The notes under the pieces: generated by a model
Told to the model about the DNA's origin: nothing
The model's input: the letters and a program-made list of their open reading frames with translations, nothing else
Database searches by the model: none
Origin: Scleromitrula shiraiana
Lineage: Eukaryota; Ascomycota; Leotiomycetes; Helotiales; Sclerotiniaceae
NCBI GenBank assembly: GCA_028455995.1
Contig: JABELC010000010.1
Location: 372,001 to 436,000 of the forward strand
Length of the DNA: 64,000 bases
Direction of reading: 5' to 3'
Position numbers and translations under genes: made by a program
Shown here: positions 34,066 through 44,989 of the stretch, piece by piece
Layout: each line of letters begins with the position of its first letter
How positions within the stretch are numbered: position 1 is the stretch's first letter

Positions 34066-35961
34066 TTAACTTTTCCCTCTATTGTCGAGTTTCTTTAGAA
34101 CTCCCCGCAACTTGGTTTCCATTGACCTATCACGCTCTGTAATCCGCTCTCTTGTCTCTAGAGGAAGCAATCGATGTAAGAGCCCGAGGCCGCCATCTAC
34201 GCCGTGCTCTGCCATTACATTGGACTTAGGGATGATGGCGAAAAGTTCGGGTTCAGACGGACTTAACTTGACAACTCGGGCTGGTGGATTAATAAGAACG
34301 AGTTCCCATAACTTCTGGTCACTAGTTTGACAAAGCAGAGGGTTGAAATAAGACTGATCTATCTTTTGCTTTAATCCTACAAGAAAAGTATTTGAATAAT
34401 GGTGATTTAATGAACTATCCCCTTTAGTAGAAAATGGCTTGGGAGAATCAGTGGGAAAAATTATGTTGATTATCCCAGGAACCAGGGGTTTGTATGATTC
34501 TTCAAACTCGGTCGTGTCAACCACCACGCTTGCATTACGCGATAGATAATTTGCAGCATTCACCTAAAGGTTAGGGTAACGGTGATTGAGTGTGCTAATA
34601 CAAAAACTCATGATGACTTGGGCATCTGTACCCTCGGCGCAATGTGGATAGTAGTGGTGAAGGATATCAAGCATCTTTGTAATTATTGGTGGGTTGGACA
34701 ACTTTGCTTGGGAGATAAGACTCTCTTCAACGCCTAGATAGATAGCCATATTAAGACTGTGAACAAAGTGCAAGGCCCAGAAGCGAGCGAGAGGATTCAG
34801 CATTTCGGTATTGTAAGGATTCACCGAAGTAATTTGTGTAATAGGACCCTTTTTACATAGGGTCTCCAACATTAGCAACGGAATATCATTTTGATTGATT
34901 CTACTGCCTTCCGGAATTTCCTCGAGAATCGCTTCCAACCTACTCTGCTGATAATCACCAGTAGCTTTTAAGACATCATAAAGCTGAGGTAAGCGTTCCC
35001 AATTGCCCAAGACTAGTGACACTTCTTTGCCGGCGTAGAATTGCTCAATCCAAAACATTAACTCGAAGTGGCTGCTTGCGAAAGCCGTCTTGTCTGTTGC
35101 GCGTTGATCCGGTCGCTTTGCTATACTAGCCTCCAACTGACGCAGAGCCCCCTCACTAGTCATAACAATGCCATTGATTATGTCCAAAACCCTCTCTTCA
35201 TCATCATTCATTCTATGATCCGAAGAGACAAACGGCTTGTAAAGCACATCATGCTCAATTTGGGACCACACATTTGTGATAATTGTTCCAACTTGGATTT
35301 CGACTTTCGTTTTATTCCATGCAGAGTGCCAGTCCTTTGTAATATCCCGAGTTTCAAGCTTTACAATGAGGTGTGTCGAGCTAGAGGCCGGGAATCTTCG
35401 CTTAAACACTTCCTAGGATCTTTTCATTTGGGTCTCTATGTCGACTCTAGGATCATGGAATATTGTAGCACACTCCTCTAACCTTTGCACGAGGCCCGCA
35501 TTCTGGTCCTTACGTTTCTTTCGGATCACTTCCAACCGGTTCTCTAGAAGCCTGACAACTCGTTCTACGTCACCAGGAAAATAGAGTGAGATCCTAACAC
35601 CACCAAAATCGTCCAACGCCTCAATAATCTGTCGGGGGGCTTGGAATGGAACCATTTCTTGCTCATATTTCTCTCGTCCCACAATCCTGCAGTAATCTCG
35701 TGTGTCCCATCTTTTCGATAGCACTAAGGTATGGAGCATCCCGCGGGCGAGACGTTCTTGCTGTAGGCGTCTAAGGGCTCCCACTGCTGAATCCCGTTCC
35801 TTGGTGCGAGATGTTATAGGAAGATGACGAATGTTCTCTAAACAGAGAGTCTCGGTGCAGATTTTGACAACTTTTGCAGTGCATAACTGCACCGTGTCTT
35901 GTCTTTGATCGAACATCTTACCAGCCTCTTGGAGGTGCATTTTGAAATCGGCTTCTGTCAT
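34066..35961 (-). CDS. RelA/SpoT-domain protein (alarmone synthetase fold), crossed by two TAG codons
   Basis: Three same-frame ORFs separated only by TAG at 35415-35413 and 34566-34564. The first carries DDFGGVRISLYFPGDVERVV, the second a STHLIVKLE strand and then KVEIQVGTIITNVWSQIEHD. These match the RelA/SpoT synthetase core: D-x-x-G-x-R-I, the Y/T-H-x-x-V strand, and E-I-Q-x-x-T...W-x-x-x-E-H...Y-K. The second TAG can be removed by a 54-nt intron (34617-34564, CTAAC branch point, TTTAG acceptor). The first needs a weaker 78-nt (donor 35490) or 105-nt (donor 35513) intron, otherwise it is a nonsense mutation. The start is taken at MTEADFKMHLQEAG, but the frame is open to 36141. Bacterial relatives make (p)ppGpp; in fungi the role is not established. 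The usual IRT of the synthetase motif is VGT here, so activity is uncertain. Confidence 0.7.
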
Positions 35962-36654
35962 TTCGTTGAGAGTTATTGCCAATTCAACTTTAGTAACAAT
36001 GTAGCTCGTATTATAATGATGAAAAGAAAGAAAGAAAGGCTTCAAGCCTAATATAGAGACCAGTCTACTAGCCTCAGCCTCTGCTGAACGGTCGCATGAT
36101 CTTACAGCGCATGCTTGTATGGAAGACTGCAGCCATGACATTCATTTTGGGAGAGTTTGGAATCGATCATTTGCAGGCGCATCGCACCACAAATGATCAA
36201 TACGAAACCTAACGGGTTACAGCAACAAAATAGACAGAGCTCATATCTTTTTCCAGCCCTGCCATTGATGTGAAGAATCCGAAATATAGCAGTGGATAAT
36301 TGTGGAAACAGAGAAAAAGATTGCAAAACGATAGAAAGAGGTACGAGGATGTTAATATAGTATAAAACCCACATACCTCTCTGATTCTTCACTCGCAAAC
36401 AGTAATGTCACAGCGAAGGCAGCGCACAATAAAGATACCAAGATATAATATCAAAGTCCCAATCATAACTCCAATACTCCAAACTTCAACCTCCAATCTA
36501 AGTTATAAAAATGCTACAACAATATAATTCAGCAACTGCATGTTTACATTTATCACGCACACCCCATTTCCCCCCCCCCTCTCTCTCGCACACAGACATC
36601 ATTCTCCCATCCCCATCCCTCACACCAACCAATCCATCACCACTCCTCACATTC
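35962..36654. other. Intergenic / possible 5' end of the RelA/SpoT-like gene
   Basis: The RelA/SpoT-like frame stays open upstream to 36141, but its composition there is not clearly coding. The remainder is a short spacer with CT-rich and C-homopolymer tracts near 36570-36590. Confidence 0.4.
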
Positions 36655-36876
36655 TCATACCGATCTCTTCTTCTTCTTCTTCTTCTTCTTCTCCTTTGGC
36701 AGTTCCACACCCTCCACATTGGTAATCTTTACCCCAGGCCTCACACTATCCTCAGGAAACGGTCCCCGAGAGTCCGTGTTTCCCGTGCCATCCGTAAGTC
36801 GACTACTTCTCTTCTCTTTCTTCCTCTCCCCATCCTTACCCCTATCTTTTCCCCTCCTTTCACTCTTCTCACTCCT
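36655..36876 (-). other. Open in-frame extension beyond the stop of the serine-rich gene
   Basis: Directly after the TGA at 36879-36877 the same frame is open for 73 codons. It continues the Lys/Arg/Ser-rich style (RSEKSERRGKDRGKDGERKK), then has a more ordered segment (GPFPEDSVRPGVKITNVEGV) and a poly-Lys run, ending at a TGA at 36657-36655. It looks like a natural C-terminus of the upstream protein. Confidence 0.5.
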
Positions 36877-38412
36877 TCACTCGCGACGCGAAGAATCGCC
36901 GGAACTTCTACTTGATCTCCTTCCACTCTTACGTTCTCGTGCCTCTTTCTCCTTTCTCTTTTTCCTTTGCTCGGTTGTCTCGCTTCCTGCTTGACTTATA
37001 CTATCACCTGGAACAACCGTTTCATAATCACTTTCACTCGAACTACTGTCCCCATCGCTCTCGATCACTTGATCATCGTCAAACTCTTCAACGGCCTCAT
37101 CCTCTGGGATAGCTTGCATATCACTTGACCCATTTGTTGGGGCTCTAGAAACGACACTCTCTGTTTTATGAGCCAATCCCGTAACTGACGTCGCTCTACT
37201 GTGGGAAGACTTAACGGGAGCGGCGTTCGTAGTTGCCTTTGTAACAACGCTTTTGGATTTATGGGAATTATGGGTTCTGTCAGAAACGTGGGAACGGTCG
37301 TCTGGCACAGGAGCCTTGTTGAATGATACATGACTAGAAACATGCGATCTGTCAGTGATAGAAACCTGGGAGCGTTCATCGTCAACAGGGGCCTTAGAAC
37401 GATGCGATCTGCCAGATTGTGATGCAGGAGGAGAAGGTTCAGCCGGCTCCTTATTAGAAGCTCGGCGAGATAAGGATTTGTCTTCAACAGGTTCCTTTTT
37501 CTTTGATGATATTGATACACGAGTAGAATGGTGTGATCTGGTAGAGCTGGTAGAGCTGGTAGAGCTTCTTGGAGGAGCAGGAGCTTCAGCTTGCTCTTTA
37601 ATAGATGCTGGAGGAGAAGAATGGTGAGAATGAGTGCTGCCATCCTCCTTGTGGGATGAACGACGGGAATGATGAGATATCTCGGATCTCTCATCGCTAT
37701 GTCTTGGTAGTCTTTTAACTTCGGTTTTGTCTCGGCGTGGTAATGGTTCGGTATGAATTTGGGTCGGAGGAGAGCTATTAGGTATAAATCCACTAGGAGC
37801 ATCGAAAACGACAGTTGAAGTGGCTCGTTTACTCCTGATATGTGTGGAAGGTGGAGCAGTTGGGGCAGCAGATGGAGGAGCAGGAAGAGCGATTGGTGTA
37901 GAAGACCGATGTTCTGCAGGTTGCTCGTGTTCGCTCATAGCGCGTTCACTTATAGCTCGCGCAGGAACGGCATCGTGCTCCTCAACAGGTTTATCACCTT
38001 CATCTTCACTTCCACTCCCACTCGAGCTCCCATTCTCATCCCCACTAACATGAGTAGATCCACTCGTAGAAGGTCTTGCATGTCTCTTTCGATGTCTATG
38101 CTTTCCGTCCCTTGAAGAGTGACCTTTCGAGGATTTTTTGACCTCCACATATAATCCTTTCGGGAGTGTATCTGACCGAAATGAAGAACGTTGGCCTTTG
38201 TCGGGCACTACTGATCCATCGGCTTTTTTGGTCCTTGATTTTTCGGATCCGTAGGATACCATTAGTTTTCGTGATGGGGTTCCTTCTTTGTACAAGCCTC
38301 CGCCTTTGTACTTGCTTTGGACATGATCTCTTCCGATACCGTTGAGAAAAGGACCTTCACCGTTGCTACCAGGCAAGCCAGTATTCTTTTTGGAGACAGG
38401 AGCACTCATCAA
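36877..38412 (-). CDS. Serine-rich, disordered protein of unknown function
   Basis: Single exon, 511 codons, from ATG 38412 (a second ATG follows at once). The first ~100 residues look moderately conserved in style: RKLMVSYGSEKSRTKKADGS and TLPKGLYVEVKKSSKGHSS. The rest is low complexity, rich in Ser, His, Arg, Pro and Glu, with repeated 'DRSHVSDRTHNSHK'-like segments and acidic patches. A basic KHRHRKRHARP block (~105) may be a nuclear signal. The declared end (…SRSSGDSSRRE) lies in mid low-complexity sequence, and the frame continues after the TGA (separate entry), so the true C-terminus is in doubt. No family recognised. Confidence 0.7.
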   Translation of the reverse strand: MMSAPVSKKNTGLPGSNGEGPFLNGIGRDHVQSKYKGGGLYKEGTPSRKLMVSYGSEKSRTKKADGSVVPDKGQRSSFRSDTLPKGLYVEVKKSSKGHSSRDGKHRHRKRHARPSTSGSTHVSGDENGSSSGSGSEDEGDKPVEEHDAVPARAISERAMSEHEQPAEHRSSTPIALPAPPSAAPTAPPSTHIRSKRATSTVVFDAPSGFIPNSSPPTQIHTEPLPRRDKTEVKRLPRHSDERSEISHHSRRSSHKEDGSTHSHHSSPPASIKEQAEAPAPPRSSTSSTSSTRSHHSTRVSISSKKKEPVEDKSLSRRASNKEPAEPSPPASQSGRSHRSKAPVDDERSQVSITDRSHVSSHVSFNKAPVPDDRSHVSDRTHNSHKSKSVVTKATTNAAPVKSSHSRATSVTGLAHKTESVVSRAPTNGSSDMQAIPEDEAVEEFDDDQVIESDGDSSSSESDYETVVPGDSISQAGSETTEQRKKRKEKEARERKSGRRSSRSSGDSSRRE

Positions 38413-39565
38413 GAGGTATTTTCGGGGAAACTATAGGACGTATAATGCTGGGTTTGATAGTGGTGTATAGATGCTGGTAGAGAGGTGGAAGATTTTAGAT
38501 AGTAAAATGGGTGCTTGTACTTATCGATGTAGAATCAATTGGAGGTATTTGGAATACCAGATATCTTAAATATGTATGAATAAGCAGAAGCTGTATGATT
38601 TTATGAATAATAAACATTTAGAAAGCAGAATGGAAGCTTTAAATAGCAACTCGAGAATGTATGTTGGAGGCACTTGAGCTTTCGTTCCTGTACTTAATGA
38701 AACACTCCCCAATATTTGGCCTGCACGTAAACAACGAGTAGACAGGAAATTGGCTGTCAATACACAATCTTGGACTCCTATTAGTTATTTTATTGGCAAT
38801 TCATTGTTTCATGTACAACAATATGTATGGAAACCATAACTAGAGAAAAAAAACTCGGTAAACAATGATTTGGACATAAATTGTAGATGTAAAAGTTGAC
38901 ATCAATGTTTCTTCATAAGTGCCATGCGAATGTTTTCGGTCCTTCGAGGGGGCCATTATTGACTAGTTGCCGTAGATTATGGAACCATAATCACACAATA
39001 ATGACAACCTGGTTAGCAATATGGTCTCCATAGCCCTGTTCGTATGTTTATATTCTTGGAGTATCCGAAGACATGTTCCTAAAGTGATTCCGAAAACACG
39101 TGAGTCCACATAATCGAGTCTAGAATACGGCCTAGCTTCTGGAAGAGCTTTCGGTTGCGGCTTTCCTACTATGTGGCGTTCGTCGACTCCCTGTAATTGA
39201 AAGTGATGCTTCATGCTGCGGTCTCTCAATACGTGTAGATAGATACAGGTGACGAAACGGCGAAGAAGCGTACTCCATCTGTCAATTGCTCGGATCGTTT
39301 CGGTACTTTAAAAGGTCGCAAATTGCAGCATCAGGACTATACCACCCCATGTATTGAAGAGTGATTTGTTGAAGTAAACCACACCACCGCATCTCCTGGT
39401 CCAAAATACCTCTTTTTAGGCGTATTCAACCACATCCTTATACTCTGAGCGGTTTTATGGCTCAAATCCCAACCTCTAAGATGGATTGAAATTTGTCGGA
39501 AAAGCGATGGCATTCGAGCCCACCCCAATCATGGTCCAAAAAGGATTACCATCTTCCAATCTCTT
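38413..39565. other. Intergenic, no supportable gene
   Basis: Two minus-strand ORFs (38963-39229 and 39337-39528) have mixed, protein-like composition but no motif, splice partner or start context I can defend. They could be relics. The rest is the promoter side of the serine-rich gene. Confidence 0.4.
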
Positions 39566-40274
39566 TCAATCCGTAGGATTCTTCGGATCATACAACTCAA
39601 ATCCATAAAAAGAATCATCCGTATCACTCTCATCACCCACCCCCTTCACCCCCACCAGCCCACCCGCACTCAAATCTCCCGTCCCCTCCTCCCCAACATC
39701 CTCCTGCTTCCCGATCCCAACCCCTGTTCCTGTCCCCATCTCCCCCTCCGGCACAAACGCACTCTTAAACCCCGCCTTCTTAAATCCCCCCTTCTTAAAC
39801 CCCCCACCCCCTCCTCCTCCTCCTCCATTCCCCAACCCCCCCTCCCCACCCAACTTAATACTAATCAACCCACTCTGCGAATTCGCCTTCGCCTCCGCCT
39901 TCCTCGCCTTCGACGACGCCATCGGATCGCGTGTTAGCTGGCGCATGTCTTTCAGACGCTGTTTGTGCGAGTGGTCGTAGGAGGAGAGGTGGGACTCGTA
40001 TTCGTTCATGCGCGCGTAGCCTTTGCTACAGAGTTCGCCTGTTTGGGGGGGTAGAATGGAGTTAGTAGGTGGATTGGATACGAGGGAGTGGGATAGAGCA
40101 AGAGGAGGAGAGATAGGGTATACAGTAGAAGGATTTCACGGCCTCCCGAGCACTCTCGGTTTTGGGCGCGGGATTGGTGAAACCGCGCTGAGGGAGGGGG
40201 GTTTGTTGGTTAGCTGGTTGTTTTCTCTCATCTGAAGTGTGGAAAGATAGCTGGACATTACTTACTGGAGGCAT
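39566..40274 (-). CDS. C2H2 zinc-finger protein of the 'KGYARMNEYE' type
   Basis: Three exons, 40274-40266 (MPP), 40187-40124 and 40038-39566, 181 residues. Splicing builds a single atypical zinc finger: FYCELCSKGYARMNEYESHL with ligands Cys25, Cys28, His41 and His47, followed by a helix (SHKQRLKDMRQLTRDP). This block is conserved from fungi to animal G-patch/zinc-finger proteins linked to RNA processing. The remainder is a Gly-rich, Lys-containing linker and an acidic tail with DSFYGFELYDP near the end. The nine-base first exon is supported by GTAAGT directly after CCTCCA and by the family start MPPRGF. Nuclear, RNA-related function is inferred from the family. Confidence 0.85.
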
Positions 40275-40324
40275 GGTTGATTGCTTTGAAGTATTATTAT
40301 AATATCTTACTTGTTGTCTTGCCG

Positions 40325-40384
<60 letters not shown>

Positions 40385-40789
40385 TTCATTTATAGTCACT
40401 GTGCAGCCAATGTAGTTTAAACACATCCAATTCAATCCGATTTAGTTGAGTTAAGTTCAGCCATAGCATAGCTCAATCGTTTAAGTGGCCCAAGCTCAAT
40501 AAGCTTAAATCCAATCTATCCAAATAATTGCAACACATTTCATATCCCCATATAAATTTCATGTCCATACTCAAGTAGCATCTAAACATCTAACTAGCTA
40601 ACTTTCTCCAAACTAAAACTTCTCTTCTTCCCCATGTTTTTATAATTCCCTTTTTTTTTTCTTCTTTTCCTCTATGCTTTTCTCCTAATTCTTTCCTTTC
40701 CTTTGCTTCTCTCCTGGATAGATAGATAGATAGATAAAATAATAAACCACTCCTCACTGGGCACACCCAACCCTGCCCCTCCCCTCAAA
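40275..40789. other. Divergent intergenic region with (TTTA)n tract
   Basis: About 515 bp between the divergent zinc-finger and MCP1 genes. It contains a (TTTA)n tract at 40326-40392 and pyrimidine-rich sequence shortly before the MCP1 start. Confidence 0.6.
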
Positions 40790-41812
40790 ATGTCCCCCCG
40801 ACGCGACTCTACCGCCTCCTCCTCAACCTACATCGACCTCCAAGAGCTCGACCCCTCCCCCATCGACTCCCCCTCCGACTGGGAAATCGACCTCGAAAAA
40901 CAATCTCCCTCTTCCTCCTTGCCTCCCCCCAAATTCGGACGCTCCTCAACACTAGGCCTAAGTGGTGCCGGTCATGGCCCCGTATACTATCTCACGAGAA
41001 TACAGCGGTATTCTTCCTATGCGTTTACGGTGTTTGGCGCTATGCATATTGCGAATACGTCACTGATACCGCTGTTTACGAGATCGGTAGAGGGGGCGGA
41101 GAGTTTTCTTTTGTTGACTAGACCTTATTATCGTGCGTTATCTTTCCCCTCTATATCTTCTTATTTACCCCTCCCTCACCAATTAACCAACTAAAACTAA
41201 CCCCCCTCCCCACATATAGAATCCTTCCCCATGGAACCCCTCCTCATAACCGCCCCCCTCCTCCTCCACCTCACCTCCGGCCTAACCCTCCGTCTCTACC
41301 GCCACCACCTCTCCCTCTCCCGCTACACATCGCACTCCCTCCACCCCCCCACACTGCTCTCCTCCCTACTCTCTCCCAAATTCTACCCCTCCTTATCCCT
41401 CACCTCTCTCTCCGGCTACATTCTCGTCCCTCTCCTCTCCTCCCACATCTTCGTCAACCGCATCTTGCCCTTACTCTACGAAGGCGATTCCAGCAGTATA
41501 GGACTCAGTTTTGTCTCCCATGGATTCGCGCTGCATCCGAGACTCGCGTGGGGCAGTTATGTGGCGTTAGTGGGTGTAGGCGTGGGACATATGGTTTGGG
41601 GATGGGGACGGTGGATGGATGTTGTGCCGAAGGGGGGGATGAGTGAGAAGGAGAAGAAGAGGAGGTGGTGGGGGATTAATGGGATTGTGGGTTTGATTGC
41701 GGGAGTATGGATGGTGGGAGGACTGGGAATTGTTGGAATGGGAGGCAGGGAAGGGGGGTGGGTTGGACGGGTTTATGATGCGCTGTTTGAGAGGGTGGGG
41801 CTGGGGGCGTAG
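40790..41812 (+). CDS. MCP1: Mcp1-like mitochondrial outer-membrane protein (DUF1691)
   Basis: Two exons, 40790-41132 and 41220-41812, 311 residues; the intron joins RPYY to QSFPMEPLLITAPLLLHLTSG. After a Ser/Pro-rich N-terminus (1-65) there are five or so hydrophobic segments. The YYLTRIQRYSSYAFTVFGAM start of the first helix and the HLTSGLTLRLYRR-like second block are the hallmarks of the DUF1691/Mcp1 family. Yeast Mcp1 sits in the mitochondrial outer membrane and recruits Vps13 for lipid transfer, bypassing ERMES defects. The C-terminal part is strongly Gly/Val/Trp-rich. Codon choice in exon 2 shifts sharply from C-rich to G-rich, which I take as composition drift rather than a fusion. Confidence 0.87.
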
Positions 41813-42840
41813 AGGGAATGAGAGAGGGTAGATAGATGGGGGTTTTGGTTATTCGATGCTTGGATTCTCGGATGCTTGGATTGGATGGTGTCGGATTTGA
41901 TCATATCATATCATATCATAGCACAGCGATGGTGTTTGGCTAGTGTCTGAATAAATGGATGAACGAATATCTAGACGAACGAATCAATGACAGAATGAAT
42001 GCACGAAGAACAAGCACGGCATTGGGATTGGCAAAGGGGAAAGAAACCCGAAAAATGAACAATGGATATAGAGGATTGGAGATTAGAGATTAGAAAACCC
42101 CACATTCCTATCATGTATTTACGCTCAAATTACATGTAGATTGTAAAATGCAGATATACATACACACAACTAATAACACATAACCAATATCACACAACAA
42201 ATATCACACAACTAATAACACACAACCAATATCACACAACCAATATCACACAACCAATATCACACAACCAATATCACACAACCAATATCACACAACCAAT
42301 ATCACACAACCAATATCACACAACCAATACCACACAACAAAAATAATCCCCATATCATAAAATAAATATGCATATACAGTAGTATAATAAAGTGCAAGAA
42401 AATAGAATCCATCCATCCATTCATTTATCCATCCATTCATTTATCCATCCATACAAATTCCAGTTATCCCCCATATCCCCCATATTCTCCATTACATCCC
42501 CATCCCCATCCCCATCCTATCCCCCACCAACTACAAATCCTCTCCCCAACTACAAATCCTCCCCCCCTTCCCATATCCCCATTTCCCCATATCCCCATTT
42601 CCATTTATGTCTCTCCATCTCTCATAAACAGCACCATATTTTCTATCAAATGAAAACTCTCCGCCCCCATCCCATCTCATCCCATCCCATCCCATCTCAT
42701 CCCATCCCATCCCATCTCATCCCAGAAACACCATCCACACCACAAACCACGAAATGAAAAGAAATGAAATGAAAAGAAGTGATGAGATTAAATCATATCA
42801 CATCATATAACTACCACCCATGCGTACAAATCCATCCATA

Positions 42841-42876
<36 letters not shown>

Positions 42877-43413
42877 ATATCTCCCGCAATACTATCTAAA
42901 CTTAAAGCCGAAAAGAAGAGAAAAGAAAATCAAAGAAAAGGAAAGAAGAGGAAATGAGAATGAGAATGAAGAAATGAAGAAGTGAAGAAATAAATTAACA
43001 AGAAGGTGGTAAGATCTCTAGCTTAGGAAGAAGTAGAAGTAGAAGTAGAAGTAGAAGTAGAAGTAGAAGTAGGAGAATCAAAAGAAAACTAGATCCGGAT
43101 ATCGTTCATACTTATACTTATACTCATACTCATACTTATACTCATAGTCATAGTCATAGTCATAGTCATAGTCATGGTCATAGTCATAGTCATACTCATA
43201 CTCATAGTCATAGTCATAGTCATAGTCATAGTCATAGTCATAGTCATAGTCATACTCATACTCATATCATACTCATACTCATATCATATCATTACATATC
43301 ATATCATATCACATAACACCATACCACACCGTACCAAACGCCCAATCGACCCCGCCCCGTCCCATCCCGTCCCATCCCATCCCATCCCATCCCATCCCAT
43401 CCCACCCAAAAAT
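41813..43413. other. Convergent intergenic region, very dense simple repeats
   Basis: Lies between the 3' ends of MCP1 and NSE4. It holds a 14-bp minisatellite (AATATCACACAACC, about 42170-42340), CCATCCATTCATTTAT repeats near 42410-42450, CCCATCTCAT repeats near 42665-42722, (CTAT)n near 42840-42876, (GAAGTA)n near 43027-43072 and a TCATAG/TCATAC array near 43105-43275. No gene seen. Confidence 0.75.
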
Positions 43414-44989
43414 CTAAGCATACCACCCCTTCTTCCCCACCCTCGAATTATCCATCTCCTCCCTATGATCAATCATAGGCTCCCTCACATCAAACAGTTC
43501 GATCAGCTGTCTCCACTCCTCCATATTCATTGATACGACGGCTTGGTGACGGGCGGTGTGGTTTGAGCTGCCGCCGCCGTAATCGGCTTCTTCTTTGTAT
43601 TCTGGGGGTGGGGGGTTTGTTAGTTATTGTGGCGGGGGAGGGGAGAGGAGGAGGGTTGTTTTTGTTTTCTGTTGGGAGAGGGAAAGGGAAGGGAAGGGAA
43701 GGGAAGGATGAGAAAAGGGGGAGGGGAGACGAACCTAAAAACACCATATCATTCTCATCAATCTCGACTCCAACCTTCCCATCACGGATCAAAAAGCTTA
43801 TATAAAACATATTTTCGATCGTCTGCGCAAAAGAGAAAGGATTAATAGCGAATTTAAAAAACGCAATATTCATGTTCTCCGAAACTCCATACTGATCCAT
43901 TAAAGCAAGTGATTCTTCCTCCGTCATATCATCCGTCACGGCATCTTTCACTTTATTGACAAGTTTGTTGCTCATTTCTTTTAATCGTCGTTGGATCATA
44001 CCACACAAATATGTTAGGTTGGCGTTTTCTGACTTCTCGATGTCACCTGCTCGTAAAACCTCCGGACGCGTTTCTTCTAAATTGCTTGCCTTCAGGGCAA
44101 CTCTCCGAACTATAGCTTTGCGGGCGCGCTTCTGGAGTGATAGTGGTCCGAGGAGAAATCCAGGTAACGAAGGTCGAGCATTATTTGGTAAACAAGCATG
44201 TCGACCTAAATACTCCCAATTGAGCGGATCCCCATCATGTACATCGTCATCGCTATCCTCATTCTGTGTATGGGCACCTCGTCGTCGTCTTTGGGTGCCA
44301 CGATTTGGGACATAGTCTTCAGATTGGCCAGCAGCAGCTCTCATATATAATCTAATTTTTGATACAAAATCGTCAACTTCGATTCCTTGAGCATTATCTC
44401 CAGCCGTCATTCGTAAAGTTTTCTTCTTCGCTAGATCCGATACATTAACAAACAGTCGAGAATCAATCGTTGCGTCTGCAGTCTGTCTGACTTGTTTGGC
44501 GAGTGCATTTGATTTGAGTAGGGTATCGCGAATACCCGTCGAGTTGGCTGTCAGGTACTCGGCGCGATTGTCTTGTAAATCTCTTGAAAGAGTCCTAAAT
44601 CCAGCCCGCAACTCTCTTCGTTCCTCCATACTTTGATCCGGATCATATTCTCTGCCGTCATCCTCATCCTCATCTTCTTCTTCGTCCACTTCTATAGTTT
44701 TCCTTCTCTGATTTCGATCTGTCAAAACATCTCCTGCGCCAGTCGTACCAGTTCGTTTTCTCTTGTGACCCGGTGATGGAAGTCTTGGAGGACCCATTGA
44801 ATTTAAAGCTCGACCTTTTCCTTTGTCCATAGTTACTCGCGATGATCTGTTTTCCTTATCAGATGAGATAGAAGTTGCTGGTGATGGAGACAAGGACATA
44901 TTATTAGCAGATCTTGGTGGAAAACTTGGACCTGGAGATGCGCCGTAAAGATCATCATCATCATCATCGAAATTGGGTGAGGATGCCAT
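43414..44989 (-). CDS. NSE4: Nse4 kleisin subunit of the Smc5-Smc6 complex
   Basis: Two exons, 44989-43735 and 43601-43414, 480 residues. The N-terminal ~115 residues are acidic and disordered with a basic KRKRTG cluster. The Nse4 N-terminal domain (REYDPDQSMEERRELRAGFR, then the LKSNALAKQV helix) and the C-terminal domain (NMNIAFFKFAINPFSFAQTI, then EDNIxY-like ENMFYISFLIRDGKVGVEID) follow in the family order. The last exon supplies the terminal MNMEEWRQLIELFDV block. Nse4 bridges the Smc5 and Smc6 heads and binds DNA during repair of replication damage. It is divergent from VPS34 (778 bp between starts). Confidence 0.95.

Noticed and set aside
37065..37802. 245-codon alternative-frame ORF inside the serine-rich gene
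   Set aside because: A shadow frame produced by low-complexity Ser codons; composition is not protein-like.
38963..39528. Two minus-strand ORFs with mixed composition
   Set aside because: Possibly gene relics, but no motif or exon structure could be defended, so they are not called as genes.
42170..42340. Regularly spaced 14-bp repeats that might suggest a CRISPR-like array
   Set aside because: Units are directly adjacent with no unique spacers, and the genome is eukaryotic; it is a minisatellite.
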